NCBI GenBank assembly: GCA_041481445.1
Contig: JBGPBV010000063.1
Location: forward strand, 1-36,914
Length of the DNA stretch: 36,914 nucleotides
Direction of reading: 5' to 3'
Origin: AA29 sp041481445
GTDB taxonomy: Bacteria; Acidobacteriota; Vicinamibacteria; Fen-336
Shown: piece after piece, positions 15,168-24,128 of the stretch
How the letters are laid out: each line of letters opens with the position of its first letter
Numbering within the stretch: the stretch's first letter is position 1
The notes under the pieces: generated by a model
Seen by the model: only the letters and a program-made list of their open reading frames with translations
What the model was told of the DNA's origin: nothing
Database searches by the model: none
Position numbers and translations under genes: made by a program

Positions 15168-17506
15168 ACGACAACGCACGGAACGACCTCGTCCCCGGGG
15201 CGGGGGGGAGCTTTCTCGACGACGCCGATGGCGACGGGTTCCCGTGGACCCAGTTCCGGCACTTCCTGCATGCCCCGCTCCGGCGGCCGGTGCTGGTGCT
15301 CGTGCCCTGGGCGGCGATCGTCCTCCTGTCGATCGTCGCCCTCTTCACGCTTCCCAAGAAGTACATGTCCTCCGCGCTCGTCCTCGTGGAATCGGAGAAG
15401 GTGCCCGAGTCCTTCATCCCGAAGGTCGCCACCTCCGACACCAGCCAGCGCCTGGACGCGGTCCGCCCCGAGATCCTGAGCCGCACGCGCCTGGAAAGGG
15501 TGCTGCAGCAGACCCGGCCCTACCCGGACCTCTCCAAGACCCGGGCCGTCGACAAGATTCGCGGCTCGATCGTCATCAACCTGAGCGGCAACGACGGGTT
15601 CACGATCGCGTTCTACCACCGCGATCCTCACAAGGCCCAGGAGGTGACGGACCGGCTGGCCCGGCTGTTCATCGAGGAGACGATCCGGTCGCGGGAGCAG
15701 CAGGTGGAGGGAGCGGTGGACTTCCTCGTGACCCAGGTGCAGGACGCGCGGACGGAGCTGGAGGGCAAGGACGCGGCGGTGCGGCGCTACAAGGAAGCGC
15801 ACATGGGCAAGCTGCCCTCCCAGCTCGACGCCAACGTGGCCACCATGCAGATGCTGCAGCGGGAGATGCAGACGGTGGAGGAGAGCCTCATGTTCGCGCG
15901 GGAGAAGCAGGAGGCGCTCGCGCGCGGCGTGGGACGGTCATCCGCCGCCGCCGTGGCCGTGAGCGCGGCCGCTCCCGGCAACGCCGAGCTGGCCGACCTG
16001 GGCCGGCAGCTCGCCGCCCTCCGGGCCCGCTACACCGACGAGCATCCCGACGTGGAGAGCCTCCGCTCGCGCATGGCCCGGCTCCAGGCGCGCCTGGCCG
16101 AGGCACGACAGGGTGAGGGCGCGGACGCCCGCCCGTCCGAGACGGATCCGACGATCGGAGTGGCCCGCGAGCAGCTCGAAAGGGCCACCCTGGAGGTCGC
16201 GAGCCTGGAGAAGAGAAGACAGGACCTGCAGGCCAAGGTCGACCGCGTCCGCGCCAACGTGGAGGAGACGCCGCGGACGGAGCAGGAGTTGACGACCCTG
16301 ACCCGCGACTACGAGAAGCTCAGCGACAACTACAAGGCCCTGCTGAGCAAGCAGCTCGAGGCCCAGATGTCCGGCCGTCTCGAGCGGCGGTGGAAGGGCG
16401 ACCGCTTCCGGATGCTCGATCCTGCGAGCCTGCCCGAGCGGCCGGTGTTCCCGAAGCCGCCGCTCTTCCTCGGCCTGGGGGCGGTGCTCGGCCTGTTCGT
16501 GGGCATCGGGGCGTCCCTCGTGGCCGAGTACCTCGATCCCACGGTCAAGGACAGCGAGGTCCTGCAGGCGGTCCAGGGCTACCCCGTGCTGGCCTCGATC
16601 CCGCACCTGCCCGATCTGGCCGCGTCACCCGGAGCGCCCGCGCCCAGGGTCTCCAGCGCGTCCGGAGTCGAGGGGGCGCGGCGCGAGCCCGTCCAGGTGG
16701 CCTGGAGCCCCAGCCTGCCCGGAGAGGCGGCCCTGCGCGACGAGGGGATCGTCGCCCCGCGCAAGATCGTTCCCATCATCGAGAGCCTGGAGGACCACAA
16801 CTCCATCGTCGGGGAAGAGCTGAGGCTCTTCGGCGCGAACCTCGTCGAGACTTGCCGCCGGCTCAAGATCAACTGCCTCGCCCTCACCTCCGCGCTGCCC
16901 GGCGAGGGCAAGAGCACGCTCAGCGTGGGGCTGGCCAGCGCGCTGGGCCGGGAGCCGGGCCGCCGGATCCTGCTCATCGAAGCCGACCTCCGCCGGCCCT
17001 CCCTCACGAAGACGCTCGGCCTGCCCCCCGCGCACGGGCTGCGCGAGTGGCTCAACGGCACGCTCGACTACGTTCCCGTGCGCCAGGTCGAGCCGGGGGG
17101 ATTCTTCCTGGTGTCGGCGGGGCAGACCGACCTCGAGCGTCCCGAGCTCCTGGGCTCGCCGCGCATGGACGCCGTCCTCAAGGCGGCCCGGCGGCTCTTC
17201 GACATCGTGTTCCTGGATGCGGTCCCCGTCCTTCCCGTCGCCGACACCGTGCTCATGCAGGACCTGGTGGACGGCTTCCAGCTCGTCGTGCGCTCGCGCA
17301 GGACGCCGCGCGACGCCATCCGTGACACCCTGGCCAAGCTGCGGCCGGACCGGGTCATCGGGGTCGTGTTCAACGGCCACCAGGAATACAAGGCCTCGCA
17401 CCGGTACTACGGGTACCAACGCTACGGCATGGACTATAGTCCCGCCCCCGCGCAGGGCCGGATGGCCCGCCTGCTCGTCGGACTCAGGGGCGGGGCGAGA
17501 GGGTGA
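15164..17506 (+). CDS. Wzc-like polysaccharide co-polymerase/tyrosine autokinase
   Basis: 780 residues, ATG overlapping the OPX stop (ATGA). Transmembrane helix 1 is near residues 42-65, followed by a Wzz-type periplasmic domain, a long coiled-coil stretch, a GNVR-type segment, and helix 2 near 430-455. The cytoplasmic BY-kinase domain has Walker A LPGEGKST (577-584), Walker A' LLIEADLRRP (around 606) and Walker B IVFLDAVPV. A C-terminal tyrosine cluster (Y748, Y749, Y751, Y754, Y758) is the autophosphorylation tail. It controls chain length and couples polymerisation to the OPX channel. The C-terminus overlaps the convergent beta-barrel gene by 23 bp. Confidence 0.95.
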   Translation: MNDNARNDLVPGAGGSFLDDADGDGFPWTQFRHFLHAPLRRPVLVLVPWAAIVLLSIVALFTLPKKYMSSALVLVESEKVPESFIPKVATSDTSQRLDAVRPEILSRTRLERVLQQTRPYPDLSKTRAVDKIRGSIVINLSGNDGFTIAFYHRDPHKAQEVTDRLARLFIEETIRSREQQVEGAVDFLVTQVQDARTELEGKDAAVRRYKEAHMGKLPSQLDANVATMQMLQREMQTVEESLMFAREKQEALARGVGRSSAAAVAVSAAAPGNAELADLGRQLAALRARYTDEHPDVESLRSRMARLQARLAEARQGEGADARPSETDPTIGVAREQLERATLEVASLEKRRQDLQAKVDRVRANVEETPRTEQELTTLTRDYEKLSDNYKALLSKQLEAQMSGRLERRWKGDRFRMLDPASLPERPVFPKPPLFLGLGAVLGLFVGIGASLVAEYLDPTVKDSEVLQAVQGYPVLASIPHLPDLAASPGAPAPRVSSASGVEGARREPVQVAWSPSLPGEAALRDEGIVAPRKIVPIIESLEDHNSIVGEELRLFGANLVETCRRLKINCLALTSALPGEGKSTLSVGLASALGREPGRRILLIEADLRRPSLTKTLGLPPAHGLREWLNGTLDYVPVRQVEPGGFFLVSAGQTDLERPELLGSPRMDAVLKAARRLFDIVFLDAVPVLPVADTVLMQDLVDGFQLVVRSRRTPRDAIRDTLAKLRPDRVIGVVFNGHQEYKASHRYYGYQRYGMDYSPAPAQGRMARLLVGLRGGARG

Positions 17507-18683
17507 GGAACAGGCCGGCCTGGAAGCCGTCGAGGCCAGCCCGCGCGCCCGCCGCCGCGCGGCGGCGGTAACCGGCCTCGCCCGAGAGCTCGAGCGATCT
17601 TCCGAAGCGGCGGGCCAGGGCCGCCGTCGTGTCGCTGGTCGAGCCGCCGGCGCGTCCCGCCGGCCCCGATGCCGCGGGCTCGGCGTGGCTGCCGCTCATC
17701 CGGAGCTCCCAGTCGCGACCAATCGGGATCGTCGCGCCCAGGCCCGCGCGCCGCTCCAGCCGGCTCGTGCCGAGGCCGAACGCGGGGGCCACCTCCTGGC
17801 GGACGAAGAGGGCGAGGTGGGAGCGCTTGATCCGGCCGGAGAGGCTGACGCCGCCGAAGAAGGCCGCCTTCCCCTCGAGGCCGGCACGGGCCGGATCCGG
17901 CGTGTAGCTGCTGCCCGCCTCCAGGGTGAGGGCGCTTCGGAGGGAGACGAGGCGGGAGAATTGCGCGGACGCGAAGTGCGTGAGGTAGGCCCGGCCCGTC
18001 GGGTCCGACATCACGTCCTCGACCGAGTACTCGAGGGCGGCCGTGCTGCGCGGCCCGAGCCGGCGCTCCAGGCCCGCCGTGCCCCGGAGACTGTTGCCGT
18101 CGAGGAAGCCGGGCGGCTCGAACTCGGTCCGGTAGTAGTGCGCGCCGACGCGCAGCGAGGTCCGAGCGCCCAGGCCGGTGGTGAGGCCGAGCAGGCCCGA
18201 GAGCGAGCGGGTCTTCACCCGCGGCAGCAGCACGCCCTGCTGGAGCAGGACCTCCGAGGAGCTCGTGTCGCCGAGCTCGTAGGACGCGCTCGCCCGCCAG
18301 GTCGTATGCGGAGAGGCCTGGTAGGTGCCGTCCAGGCCGAGCTCACCGAAGTAGCGCCGGAACTCGGCGTGATCGGTGTAGCCGGTCCAGCGCCCGGCCG
18401 CTCGGGCCCGGAGCTCGCCATGCGGCGCCCGGAAGGTGCGGGCCGCGGTTCCCCGCGGAACAAGGGCGAAACCCCGCGGCCCGTTCGGAACGAGGAAGTC
18501 GATATTGTCGTCCCAGGCCACGCCCGCCCCGACCGTGTAATCCCAGGCCGGAGGTCGCACGGGCTCTTCGACGGCGGCCGCGGCCAAGGGCAACGGCCGG
18601 GGTTGGGTCTGCGCGGCCAGGCGCGTGGTGAGGACGAGAACGAGGGTCGCGCCCAGGAGTGGCGCGGGGAGCCGGGAGCTCAT
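17484..18683 (-). CDS. Outer-membrane beta-barrel protein of the polysaccharide locus
   Basis: 399 residues, ATG overlapping the stop of the YdcF-type gene (ATGA). A signal peptide (about 1-25, RLAA-QT) is followed by a short Pro-rich linker and then a long series of alternating amphipathic strands: WDYTVGAGVAWDDNI, HTTWRASASYEL, TSLRVGAHYYRTEF, STAALEYSV, SALTLEAGSSYTP, RSHLALFVRQEV, and an ending of FQAGLFLTL. This resembles the 16-18-stranded barrels found next to short OPX proteins. Because the OPX protein here lacks its own pore helix, this barrel is a good candidate for the outer-membrane polysaccharide channel. It is the last gene of the minus-strand sugar operon. Confidence 0.78.
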   Translation of the reverse strand: MSSRLPAPLLGATLVLVLTTRLAAQTQPRPLPLAAAAVEEPVRPPAWDYTVGAGVAWDDNIDFLVPNGPRGFALVPRGTAARTFRAPHGELRARAAGRWTGYTDHAEFRRYFGELGLDGTYQASPHTTWRASASYELGDTSSSEVLLQQGVLLPRVKTRSLSGLLGLTTGLGARTSLRVGAHYYRTEFEPPGFLDGNSLRGTAGLERRLGPRSTAALEYSVEDVMSDPTGRAYLTHFASAQFSRLVSLRSALTLEAGSSYTPDPARAGLEGKAAFFGGVSLSGRIKRSHLALFVRQEVAPAFGLGTSRLERRAGLGATIPIGRDWELRMSGSHAEPAASGPAGRAGGSTSDTTAALARRFGRSLELSGEAGYRRRAAAGARAGLDGFQAGLFLTLSPRP

Positions 18684-19339
18684 GACAGCGGATGCCGCGC
18701 GATGTCCAGGCACAGCTTCTGGAGCTCGACGACCTCGATGCGCGTGCCCTCGCGGGTCTGCCACCACGCGTCGGGATCGAACGCCGAGAACCGCGAGGGC
18801 AGCACGATCACCCTCGCATGGCCGCCCTTCATCGCCCGGCGTAGCACGCGGCGGAGCCGGCGTGAGTGGTCGGCGGTCGTGACCACCACCACGGACTTGA
18901 ACCCGCGCTGGTCGCACCAGGCGGGGAGCGCGTGTCCCTCGTCCTCGGTCCCCGAGACCGCTTCCGGCACCTGCTCGATCGTGCCGACGCCGAGCGACCG
19001 GAGCTGCCTCGCGTACCGGGCCGCCGCATCCTCGTAGGGGACGCCGCGGCGGATGAACTCACGATCGGCCTCGTCCGGGGGGTCGGCGAAGATCGCGACC
19101 CGCGCCGACACGCCGGCGTGGACGAGGTCGGCCGCCTGGAGGACGCCGGCGCCGCCCGCGCCGGTGGCCAGGATGATGACGTCCGAGGGCGCCAGGGCAT
19201 CACGCGCCACCAGCGCCTGCCCGGCCGCGCGTAGGACGGGCGTACGCACGGCCGGCATCGTCAGGGAAGCGAGGCCCAGCACCCCAAGGGCGAGCCCGGT
19301 TCGCAGCGCTCGCCGCGATGGAGAGCGCACGGCGCTCAA
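18680..19339 (-). CDS. YdcF/SanA-type (DUF218) membrane protein
   Basis: 219 residues if translation starts at the TTG at 19339, which overlaps the PIG-L stop as TTGA and has GGAGGAAGG upstream; GTG at 19330 is the alternative. An N-terminal membrane anchor (ALRTGLALGVLGLASL) precedes a DUF218 domain: PSDVIILATGAG, YEDAAARYARQLRSLGV, VSGTEDEGHAL, FKSVVVVTTADHSRRLRRVLRRA and HARVIVLPSRF. Proteins of this family (ElyC, SanA, YdcF) affect envelope integrity and undecaprenyl-phosphate-dependent processes, but the chemistry is unsettled. The operon position argues for a role in this polysaccharide pathway. Confidence 0.78.
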   Translation of the reverse strand: MSAVRSPSRRALRTGLALGVLGLASLTMPAVRTPVLRAAGQALVARDALAPSDVIILATGAGGAGVLQAADLVHAGVSARVAIFADPPDEADREFIRRGVPYEDAAARYARQLRSLGVGTIEQVPEAVSGTEDEGHALPAWCDQRGFKSVVVVTTADHSRRLRRVLRRAMKGGHARVIVLPSRFSAFDPDAWWQTREGTRIEVVELQKLCLDIARHPLS

Positions 19340-19989
19340 AACCGCGCCTTCCTCCCGTAGAACGCCTCCGCCAGGCCGCCCGGCGCCGCCGACTCCATGC
19401 CTCGGATGCGGGCCACGCCGTGGAACAGGTCCGGCGTGAACCAGGCCCGTCCCGCCTGGGAAGGGAAGTGCCGCACGAGCAAAGCGATCTTGCGCTCGAG
19501 GGTGTCGCCGGAGAGGGCGGCGAAGAAGTTGGGGGTCCCGAAATCGCCGTCGTACTTCGGGATCTCGTATTCGAGGATCAGGTGGTCGCGCCAGGTGTTC
19601 CAGGTGAGGTCGGAGACCAGCCGGTGGTCCTGGTGGCGATCCTGGCGGTAGTGCGTGAACACGAGGTCGGGCGAGAAGTCGCGCTTCACGGCCTCGAACT
19701 CGTCCTTGACGGCGGCGCCAGCGTAGGGGAGGAACCCGTCGCGGTAGTCCCGGACGATCACTCGTGGCGAGCGGACGCCTTGCAGGAACGCGGCGGCCGA
19801 GGCCTGCGCCTCCGCCGCGCGCTCCCGCGTGGACGAGAACACGACCCACCGGACCTCGAGGCCTGGATGTTCGGCCACGAGCCGGAGGATGGTCCCTCCG
19901 CAGCCGATCTCGATGTCGTCGGGATGGGCCCCGAGCGCGAGGATGCGCTTGGGCGCGTCGCCGTCCGCCAGCAGCCGGATCGTCTCCAT
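19336..19989 (-). CDS. PIG-L family deacetylase
   Basis: 217 residues from the ATG at 19989; the longer reading adds a basic stretch unlike the family. The zinc-binding motif AHPDD is at residues 21-25, and the third ligand region is HYRQDRHQDH. The fold, LGAHPDDIEIGCGGTILRL, is typical of LmbE/PIG-L proteins, which remove N-acetyl groups from GlcNAc-containing substrates. Here it may deacetylate an amino sugar of the repeat unit or its nucleotide precursor, giving a free amine. It lies 26 bp downstream of the cytidylyltransferase and is coupled to the YdcF-type gene by TTGA. Confidence 0.88.
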   Translation of the reverse strand: METIRLLADGDAPKRILALGAHPDDIEIGCGGTILRLVAEHPGLEVRWVVFSSTRERAAEAQASAAAFLQGVRSPRVIVRDYRDGFLPYAGAAVKDEFEAVKRDFSPDLVFTHYRQDRHQDHRLVSDLTWNTWRDHLILEYEIPKYDGDFGTPNFFAALSGDTLERKIALLVRHFPSQAGRAWFTPDLFHGVARIRGMESAAPGGLAEAFYGRKARF

Positions 19990-20015
19990 GTGGGCGCGCC
20001 CCTCGGCGGGCCTCT

Positions 20016-20873
20016 CTAGCTCGTGACCATTTCCGGGGAGGCCGCGGCCACGCGGGCGGGCTCGCCATCCGGCCTGGCCCTTTCCGTACCCGGACGCCTC
20101 TTCCAGACCTCCCACGGGACCTGGCCCCGCGAATACATGTCCTCGAGGAGCTGCTTTTCCCGGAAGGTGTCCATGCAGGCCCAGAAGCCGTCGTGCTCGT
20201 AGGCCAGGAGCTTCCCCTGCGCGGCCAACCGCCGGAACGGCGCGTCCACCAGCTCGTCTCCTTCCTCCATGTAGTCGAAGATCTGGCGGCGCAGGACGAA
20301 GAACCCGCCATTGACGCGCATCCCGCAGTCCCGGATGTAGCGGATGCTCTCCACGCGGCCCCTCTCGCGGACCTGGACGAGGTGGAAGCTGCTGGTCGGG
20401 CAGACGCCGGCGAAGCAGGCCACCGCCCCCGGCTGGTCCTGGAAGTAGGAGACCATCTCCGGCAGGGGGATGTCGGCGAGGCCGTCACTGTAGTTGGCGA
20501 GGAACATCTCGTCCTCGCCCAGGAAGCGCTGGACGAGCTTGAGGCGCTGGCCGATGTTCGAGCTCATCCCGGTGTCCACGAACGTGATCTTCCAGTCCTG
20601 GATGTCGCTGGCCAGGAGCTCGACCTTCTTGCCGCCGTCGCTCATCACGAAGTCGTTGGACACCGTCTCGTCGTACTCGAGGAAGTACTTCTTGATGCTG
20701 TCCGCCTTGTAGCCGAGGCACAGGATGAACTCCCGGTGCCCGAAGTGCGCGTAATAGCGCATGAGGTGCCACAGGATCGGCCGGTAGCCGACGGGCACCA
20801 TCGGCTTCGGGATCGACTCCGAGAACTCGCGGAGCCGCATGCCCAGACCGCCGCAGAAGATGACCACTTTCAT
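20016..20873 (-). CDS. rfbF: Glucose-1-phosphate cytidylyltransferase-like (RfbF) protein
   Basis: 285 residues. The nucleotide-binding start FCGGLGMRL (6-14) and IPKPMVPVG with catalytic Lys fit sugar-1-phosphate nucleotidyltransferases. The continuation RPILWHLMRYYAHFG, GYKADSIKKYF, VDTGMSSNIGQRLK and NYSDGLADI is closest to RfbF, which makes CDP-glucose from CTP and glucose 1-phosphate. The C-terminal 25 residues are low complexity. It is coupled to the COG4091-type gene (ATGA). No classical CDP-glucose 4,6-dehydratase (RfbG) or RfbH is in the window, so the final sugar is unknown and CTP specificity is inferred. Confidence 0.82.
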   Translation of the reverse strand: MKVVIFCGGLGMRLREFSESIPKPMVPVGYRPILWHLMRYYAHFGHREFILCLGYKADSIKKYFLEYDETVSNDFVMSDGGKKVELLASDIQDWKITFVDTGMSSNIGQRLKLVQRFLGEDEMFLANYSDGLADIPLPEMVSYFQDQPGAVACFAGVCPTSSFHLVQVRERGRVESIRYIRDCGMRVNGGFFVLRRQIFDYMEEGDELVDAPFRRLAAQGKLLAYEHDGFWACMDTFREKQLLEDMYSRGQVPWEVWKRRPGTERARPDGEPARVAAASPEMVTS

Positions 20874-22249
20874 CGCGTCGCTTCCTCCAGGTCGTGGCCC
20901 GCGGCCCCCGAGGCCGCCCCCGGCGTGCGGACGGGGGCCAGGAGCTCTTCGAGCCAGGTCTCGCCGCGGAAGCGGTGGTACTGCTCGGCGCGCAGGCGGT
21001 CCGCGAGCCGCCCCGCCGGGAGCTCGACGTCGTCGTACGTGATCACGCTGTCCCTGGGCAGGTCACGCCGGAGGCGGCAGCCTTCCACCAACCCCTCTGG
21101 CAGGTACCGCGTCGTGCTCATCTCTTCGGCGTTCACCGCCTCGCCGTAGGTCATGTACATCCCGTAATCGTCGAGGACCTCGCCCGTGCGGAGGTCGCGC
21201 TTGGCCACCGCGCAGACCTCGACCACGGGTCCTCCCAAGGGAGGGGCCAGCTCGTCGCCGAAGAGGACGACGCGCGCGATGGCGGTCGGGGCCTCGAAAT
21301 GGACGAGGTGGTAGGGGGTCCAGAACGGGTACAGCGGTCCGTCGCCCATCTTGTAGAGGCTCAGGTAGTGGCGCTGCCTGGGGTCGGGGTGCTCGGCCAG
21401 GCAGAACACCTTGACCTGCGGGGGACCGACCGTGTAGTCCACGACCCCGCCCAGCGCCCGCAGCTCCTCCACGTCGTAGAGCCGATGGATGTCCATGATG
21501 GAGCCGTCGTAGGCCAGGCCCCGCGACATGCCGCGGGAGCGGACCTTGAAGCCGGTGGCGTTGGCCACGATCGCCTGCTCGAAGCTGATCTTCGACCCGT
21601 CGGCGAAGGAGGTGACCATGGCCGGGTTCTGGCCCCAGCGCTGGGCCCATGCCTCCTGGGTGGTAGGGTTGCGATAGGGGTCCTGCAGTCCCTTGACGTT
21701 GCCGATGAGGCGCGGGATGAGCCCGAGCCCCTTGACCCAGCGGACGAGGTTCATCTGGACGCCGGGCTCGTCGCCGTCGCAGGCGGAGAGGATCACGCCC
21801 TGCCGCCGGGCGTAGACGCGCAGGATCGGGCCGAGGGTGGCGTCCACCTCGGCGTTCATCAGTACCGCCGGCTTGCCGTGGCGGAAGGCCTCCAGCAGGA
21901 CCTGGGCCCCGAACTCGACGGAGCCCGTGACGTCGACCAGCACGTCGATCTCTTCCGACCGGCTGATCGCGAAGGGATCCTCGGCCACGACGGGGACCCG
22001 GCGCCGGACCGCGTCGTCGAGCTCGGCCTGGCTCTCCGCGGTCACGGCGTCGCCGCGACCGGCATAGCGATAGACGCCGAGGGCCCGCTCCGGGTGCCGG
22101 TTGTAGATCGCGGCCAGGTGCATGCCGGGGACGCTGTTGACGATCTGGTTGGCCAGCCCCTGTCCCATGAAGCCGGCCCCGATCATCCCGACGCGGATGG
22201 GACGGTCCTGCTCCGCGCGCGCCTTGAGCGCGTTGTCGACGAGGATCAC
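20870..22249 (-). CDS. COG4091-type NAD(P)-dependent dehydrogenase with C-terminal SAF domain
   Basis: 459 residues from a GTG overlapping the rfbC stop (GTGA). The N-terminal Rossmann domain opens with VGMIGAGFMG (GxGxxG at 24-29). The middle resembles predicted homoserine dehydrogenases, with VDVTGSVEFGAQVLLEA and SACDGDEPGVQMNLVRWVKGLG. The C-terminus has a SAF domain (AKRDLRTGEVLDDYGMY ... CRLRRDLPRDSVITYDDVEL). Proteins of this architecture occur in surface-sugar loci beside cytidylyltransferases and cupin epimerases, which suggests a redox step on a nucleotide sugar rather than amino-acid metabolism. The substrate is unknown. Confidence 0.82.
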   Translation of the reverse strand: MILVDNALKARAEQDRPIRVGMIGAGFMGQGLANQIVNSVPGMHLAAIYNRHPERALGVYRYAGRGDAVTAESQAELDDAVRRRVPVVAEDPFAISRSEEIDVLVDVTGSVEFGAQVLLEAFRHGKPAVLMNAEVDATLGPILRVYARRQGVILSACDGDEPGVQMNLVRWVKGLGLIPRLIGNVKGLQDPYRNPTTQEAWAQRWGQNPAMVTSFADGSKISFEQAIVANATGFKVRSRGMSRGLAYDGSIMDIHRLYDVEELRALGGVVDYTVGPPQVKVFCLAEHPDPRQRHYLSLYKMGDGPLYPFWTPYHLVHFEAPTAIARVVLFGDELAPPLGGPVVEVCAVAKRDLRTGEVLDDYGMYMTYGEAVNAEEMSTTRYLPEGLVEGCRLRRDLPRDSVITYDDVELPAGRLADRLRAEQYHRFRGETWLEELLAPVRTPGAASGAAGHDLEEATR

Positions 22250-22827
22250 GAGGCCCTCCGCTCGGAGAGGCTCATCCTCCGCCGGAGCTCCGGCTCCGCC
22301 TCGCCGAGCGGTCTCCAGGCGGCGTCCTTGGGCGAGATCTCGGCCACGGGCAGCGGCCACTCCAGTCCGAGACGCGGATCGGCGTAGAAGAGGCCGCCTT
22401 CCGCCTCCGGCGCGTAGAACTCGCCGACCTGGTAGCTCGTCTCCGTGCCGTCCTCCAGCACCTGGTAGCCGTGGGCGAACCTCTCGGGGACGTAGAGGGC
22501 GCGCCGATTGTCCTGGCTCAGCTCGACCGCGACGTGATCGAGGTAGGTCGGGCTCTCGGGGCGCAGGTCCACGATGATGTCGAGGATGGCGCCGCGGGTG
22601 GCGCGGACGAGCTTGGTCTCCGCGGCGGGCGGGAACTGGAAGTGCATCCCCCGCAGCGTTCCCTTCCGGGTGTTGAACGCGAGGTTGGCCTGGGCGATCA
22701 CCGGCCGCAGCCCCTGCCGGGCGAATTCGTGCTGGCAGAAGGCGCGCGCGAAGAACCCGCGCTCGTCCGGCCGCCGCTCGATGTCGATGACGAACGCCCC
22801 TTCGAGCTTCGTCTCCGTGAAGATCAT
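22246..22827 (-). CDS. rfbC: dTDP-4-dehydrorhamnose 3,5-epimerase family cupin (RfbC-like)
   Basis: 193 residues with GGAGGAG upstream of the ATG. The double-stranded beta-helix fold shows the family landmarks: GTLRGMHFQ with H62, K72 in TKLVRATRG, YVPERFAHGYQVL, Y132 in TSYQVGEFY, and DPRLGLEWPL. The catalytic His/Lys/Tyr set is therefore present. Classical RfbC makes dTDP-4-keto-rhamnose, but no rfbA, rfbB or rfbD is in the window and it sits with a CTP-type transferase. It may act on a CDP- or other NDP-4-keto sugar, and might epimerise only one position. Coupled by GTGA to the COG4091 gene. Confidence 0.87.
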   Translation of the reverse strand: MIFTETKLEGAFVIDIERRPDERGFFARAFCQHEFARQGLRPVIAQANLAFNTRKGTLRGMHFQFPPAAETKLVRATRGAILDIIVDLRPESPTYLDHVAVELSQDNRRALYVPERFAHGYQVLEDGTETSYQVGEFYAPEAEGGLFYADPRLGLEWPLPVAEISPKDAAWRPLGEAEPELRRRMSLSERRAS

Positions 22828-22853
22828 GGCGTCCTCGCTCCTCCTTCCCGGCC

Positions 22854-23939
22854 TCAGGCCCGCGCTTCCGCCGCCGCCTGGTCGCGGGAGGCGGGCAGGG
22901 GAGAGGCGGACGGCGCCGTGGCCCAGCGCAGGTCCGTCCCCAGCCGGCCCGAGGCCATCAGGTCCTTGAGCTGGTCGATGCGGCGGTAGCGCGGCCCTTC
23001 GAAGTCCTCCAGCCGGAGCCCCACCGCCTTGTAGGCCTCGTAGAGCTGGCGCGCGCCCTTGCGGGCATCCCACTCCGGGCGGAAGCCGGGCAGGAGGCGA
23101 GAGATCCGGCCGAAGTCGGCGCGGTAGTTCCGCTGGTCCGGGCCCGCGCCGTCCGCGAACACCACCTCGCAGCCCGGCACCGTCTCCTTGACGATCGCCG
23201 CGATCTCCCGGATGCGGTAGTTCTGGTCGTTGCGCCCGACGTTGAGGGCCTGGCCGCACACAATCTCCGCCGGGGCCTCCAGGACGGCCAGGAAGGCGCG
23301 GGAGATGTCCTCGATGTGCACGATGGGACGCCAGGGCGTGCCGTCGCTCTTGAGGAGCACCTTGCCCGCGGTGAAGGCCCAGGCCACGAGGTTGTTGAGC
23401 ACGACGTCGAAGCGCAGCCGCGGCGACACGCCGTAGGCGGTGCCGCAGCGCAGGAAGGTCGGGGCGAACCACGGGCCGGCCAGGATGGCGACGTCGCGCT
23501 CGGTGCGGACCTTGGACTCGCCGTAGACGGTGACGGGCCGGAGCTCCGACTCCTCGTCCACGGGAGCCTCGCCGGCCGCGCCGTAGTTGCTGCAGGAGGA
23601 GGCGAAGACGAACCGGCTCACTCCGGCCGCCTTGGCCAGGGTGGCCAGGCGCACCGAGGCCCAGCTGTTGATCTCGTAGGTGAGCCCCTGGTTCAGGTCG
23701 CCCAGAGGGTCGTTGGAGAGGGCGGCCAGGTGCACGACCGCCTCGAAGCCCTTCAGGTCGGAGGCCTCGACTGCGCGCACGTCCTTCTCGACGGTGTGGA
23801 TGGACTCGCGCCAGGCACCGAACGTCGAGCGGCGATAGAAGTCGGTGTCGAGCCCGACCACCTCGTGGCCGGCCGCGACCATCATGGGGGCCATCACCGT
23901 CCCGATGTAGCCCCGGCTGCCCGTCAGCAGGATCCTCAT
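22854..23939 (-). CDS. NAD-dependent epimerase/dehydratase (extended SDR)
   Basis: 361 residues. The cofactor motif TGSRGYIG (6-13) and the catalytic set SSCSNYG (114-120) with YGESK (Y139, K143) identify an extended short-chain dehydrogenase acting on a nucleotide sugar. The substrate half includes RPIVHIEDISRAF and NVGRNDQNYRIREIA. It could be a 4-epimerase, a 4,6-dehydratase or a 4-reductase; the first gene of an operon with RfbF- and RfbC-like enzymes makes a 4,6-dehydratase or reductase attractive. The ATG at 23939 has a GAGAGGGA site; an upstream in-frame ATG at 23951 is possible. About 35 Ala-rich residues at the C-terminus look non-conserved. Confidence 0.87.
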   Translation of the reverse strand: MRILLTGSRGYIGTVMAPMMVAAGHEVVGLDTDFYRRSTFGAWRESIHTVEKDVRAVEASDLKGFEAVVHLAALSNDPLGDLNQGLTYEINSWASVRLATLAKAAGVSRFVFASSCSNYGAAGEAPVDEESELRPVTVYGESKVRTERDVAILAGPWFAPTFLRCGTAYGVSPRLRFDVVLNNLVAWAFTAGKVLLKSDGTPWRPIVHIEDISRAFLAVLEAPAEIVCGQALNVGRNDQNYRIREIAAIVKETVPGCEVVFADGAGPDQRNYRADFGRISRLLPGFRPEWDARKGARQLYEAYKAVGLRLEDFEGPRYRRIDQLKDLMASGRLGTDLRWATAPSASPLPASRDQAAAEARA

Positions 23940-24128
23940 GGTCCCTCTCATTGGCAGTTTTCGTACCGGCGTCCCCGGGGACGGCTCCTCCGCGGCCAAG
24001 TTCCTCGTGCTTCAGGCCGTTTCCGGCAAGGAGACGAAGCACGGCGCGTGGATCCCGAGAGGCGTGGGGTACCGCTAAGAGGCATCCGGACGACCTTGTG
24101 GGGACGAGGGATGCCCACCGCGCCTGCG

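Noticed and set aside
23954..23967. Sigma-54-like site for the minus-strand sugar operon (GGTACGAAAACTGC on the minus strand)
   Set aside because: The spacing is right, but the -12 is CTGCC rather than TTGCA, and the predicted start is only 3 bp before the ATG, leaving no room for the ribosome site that is present.
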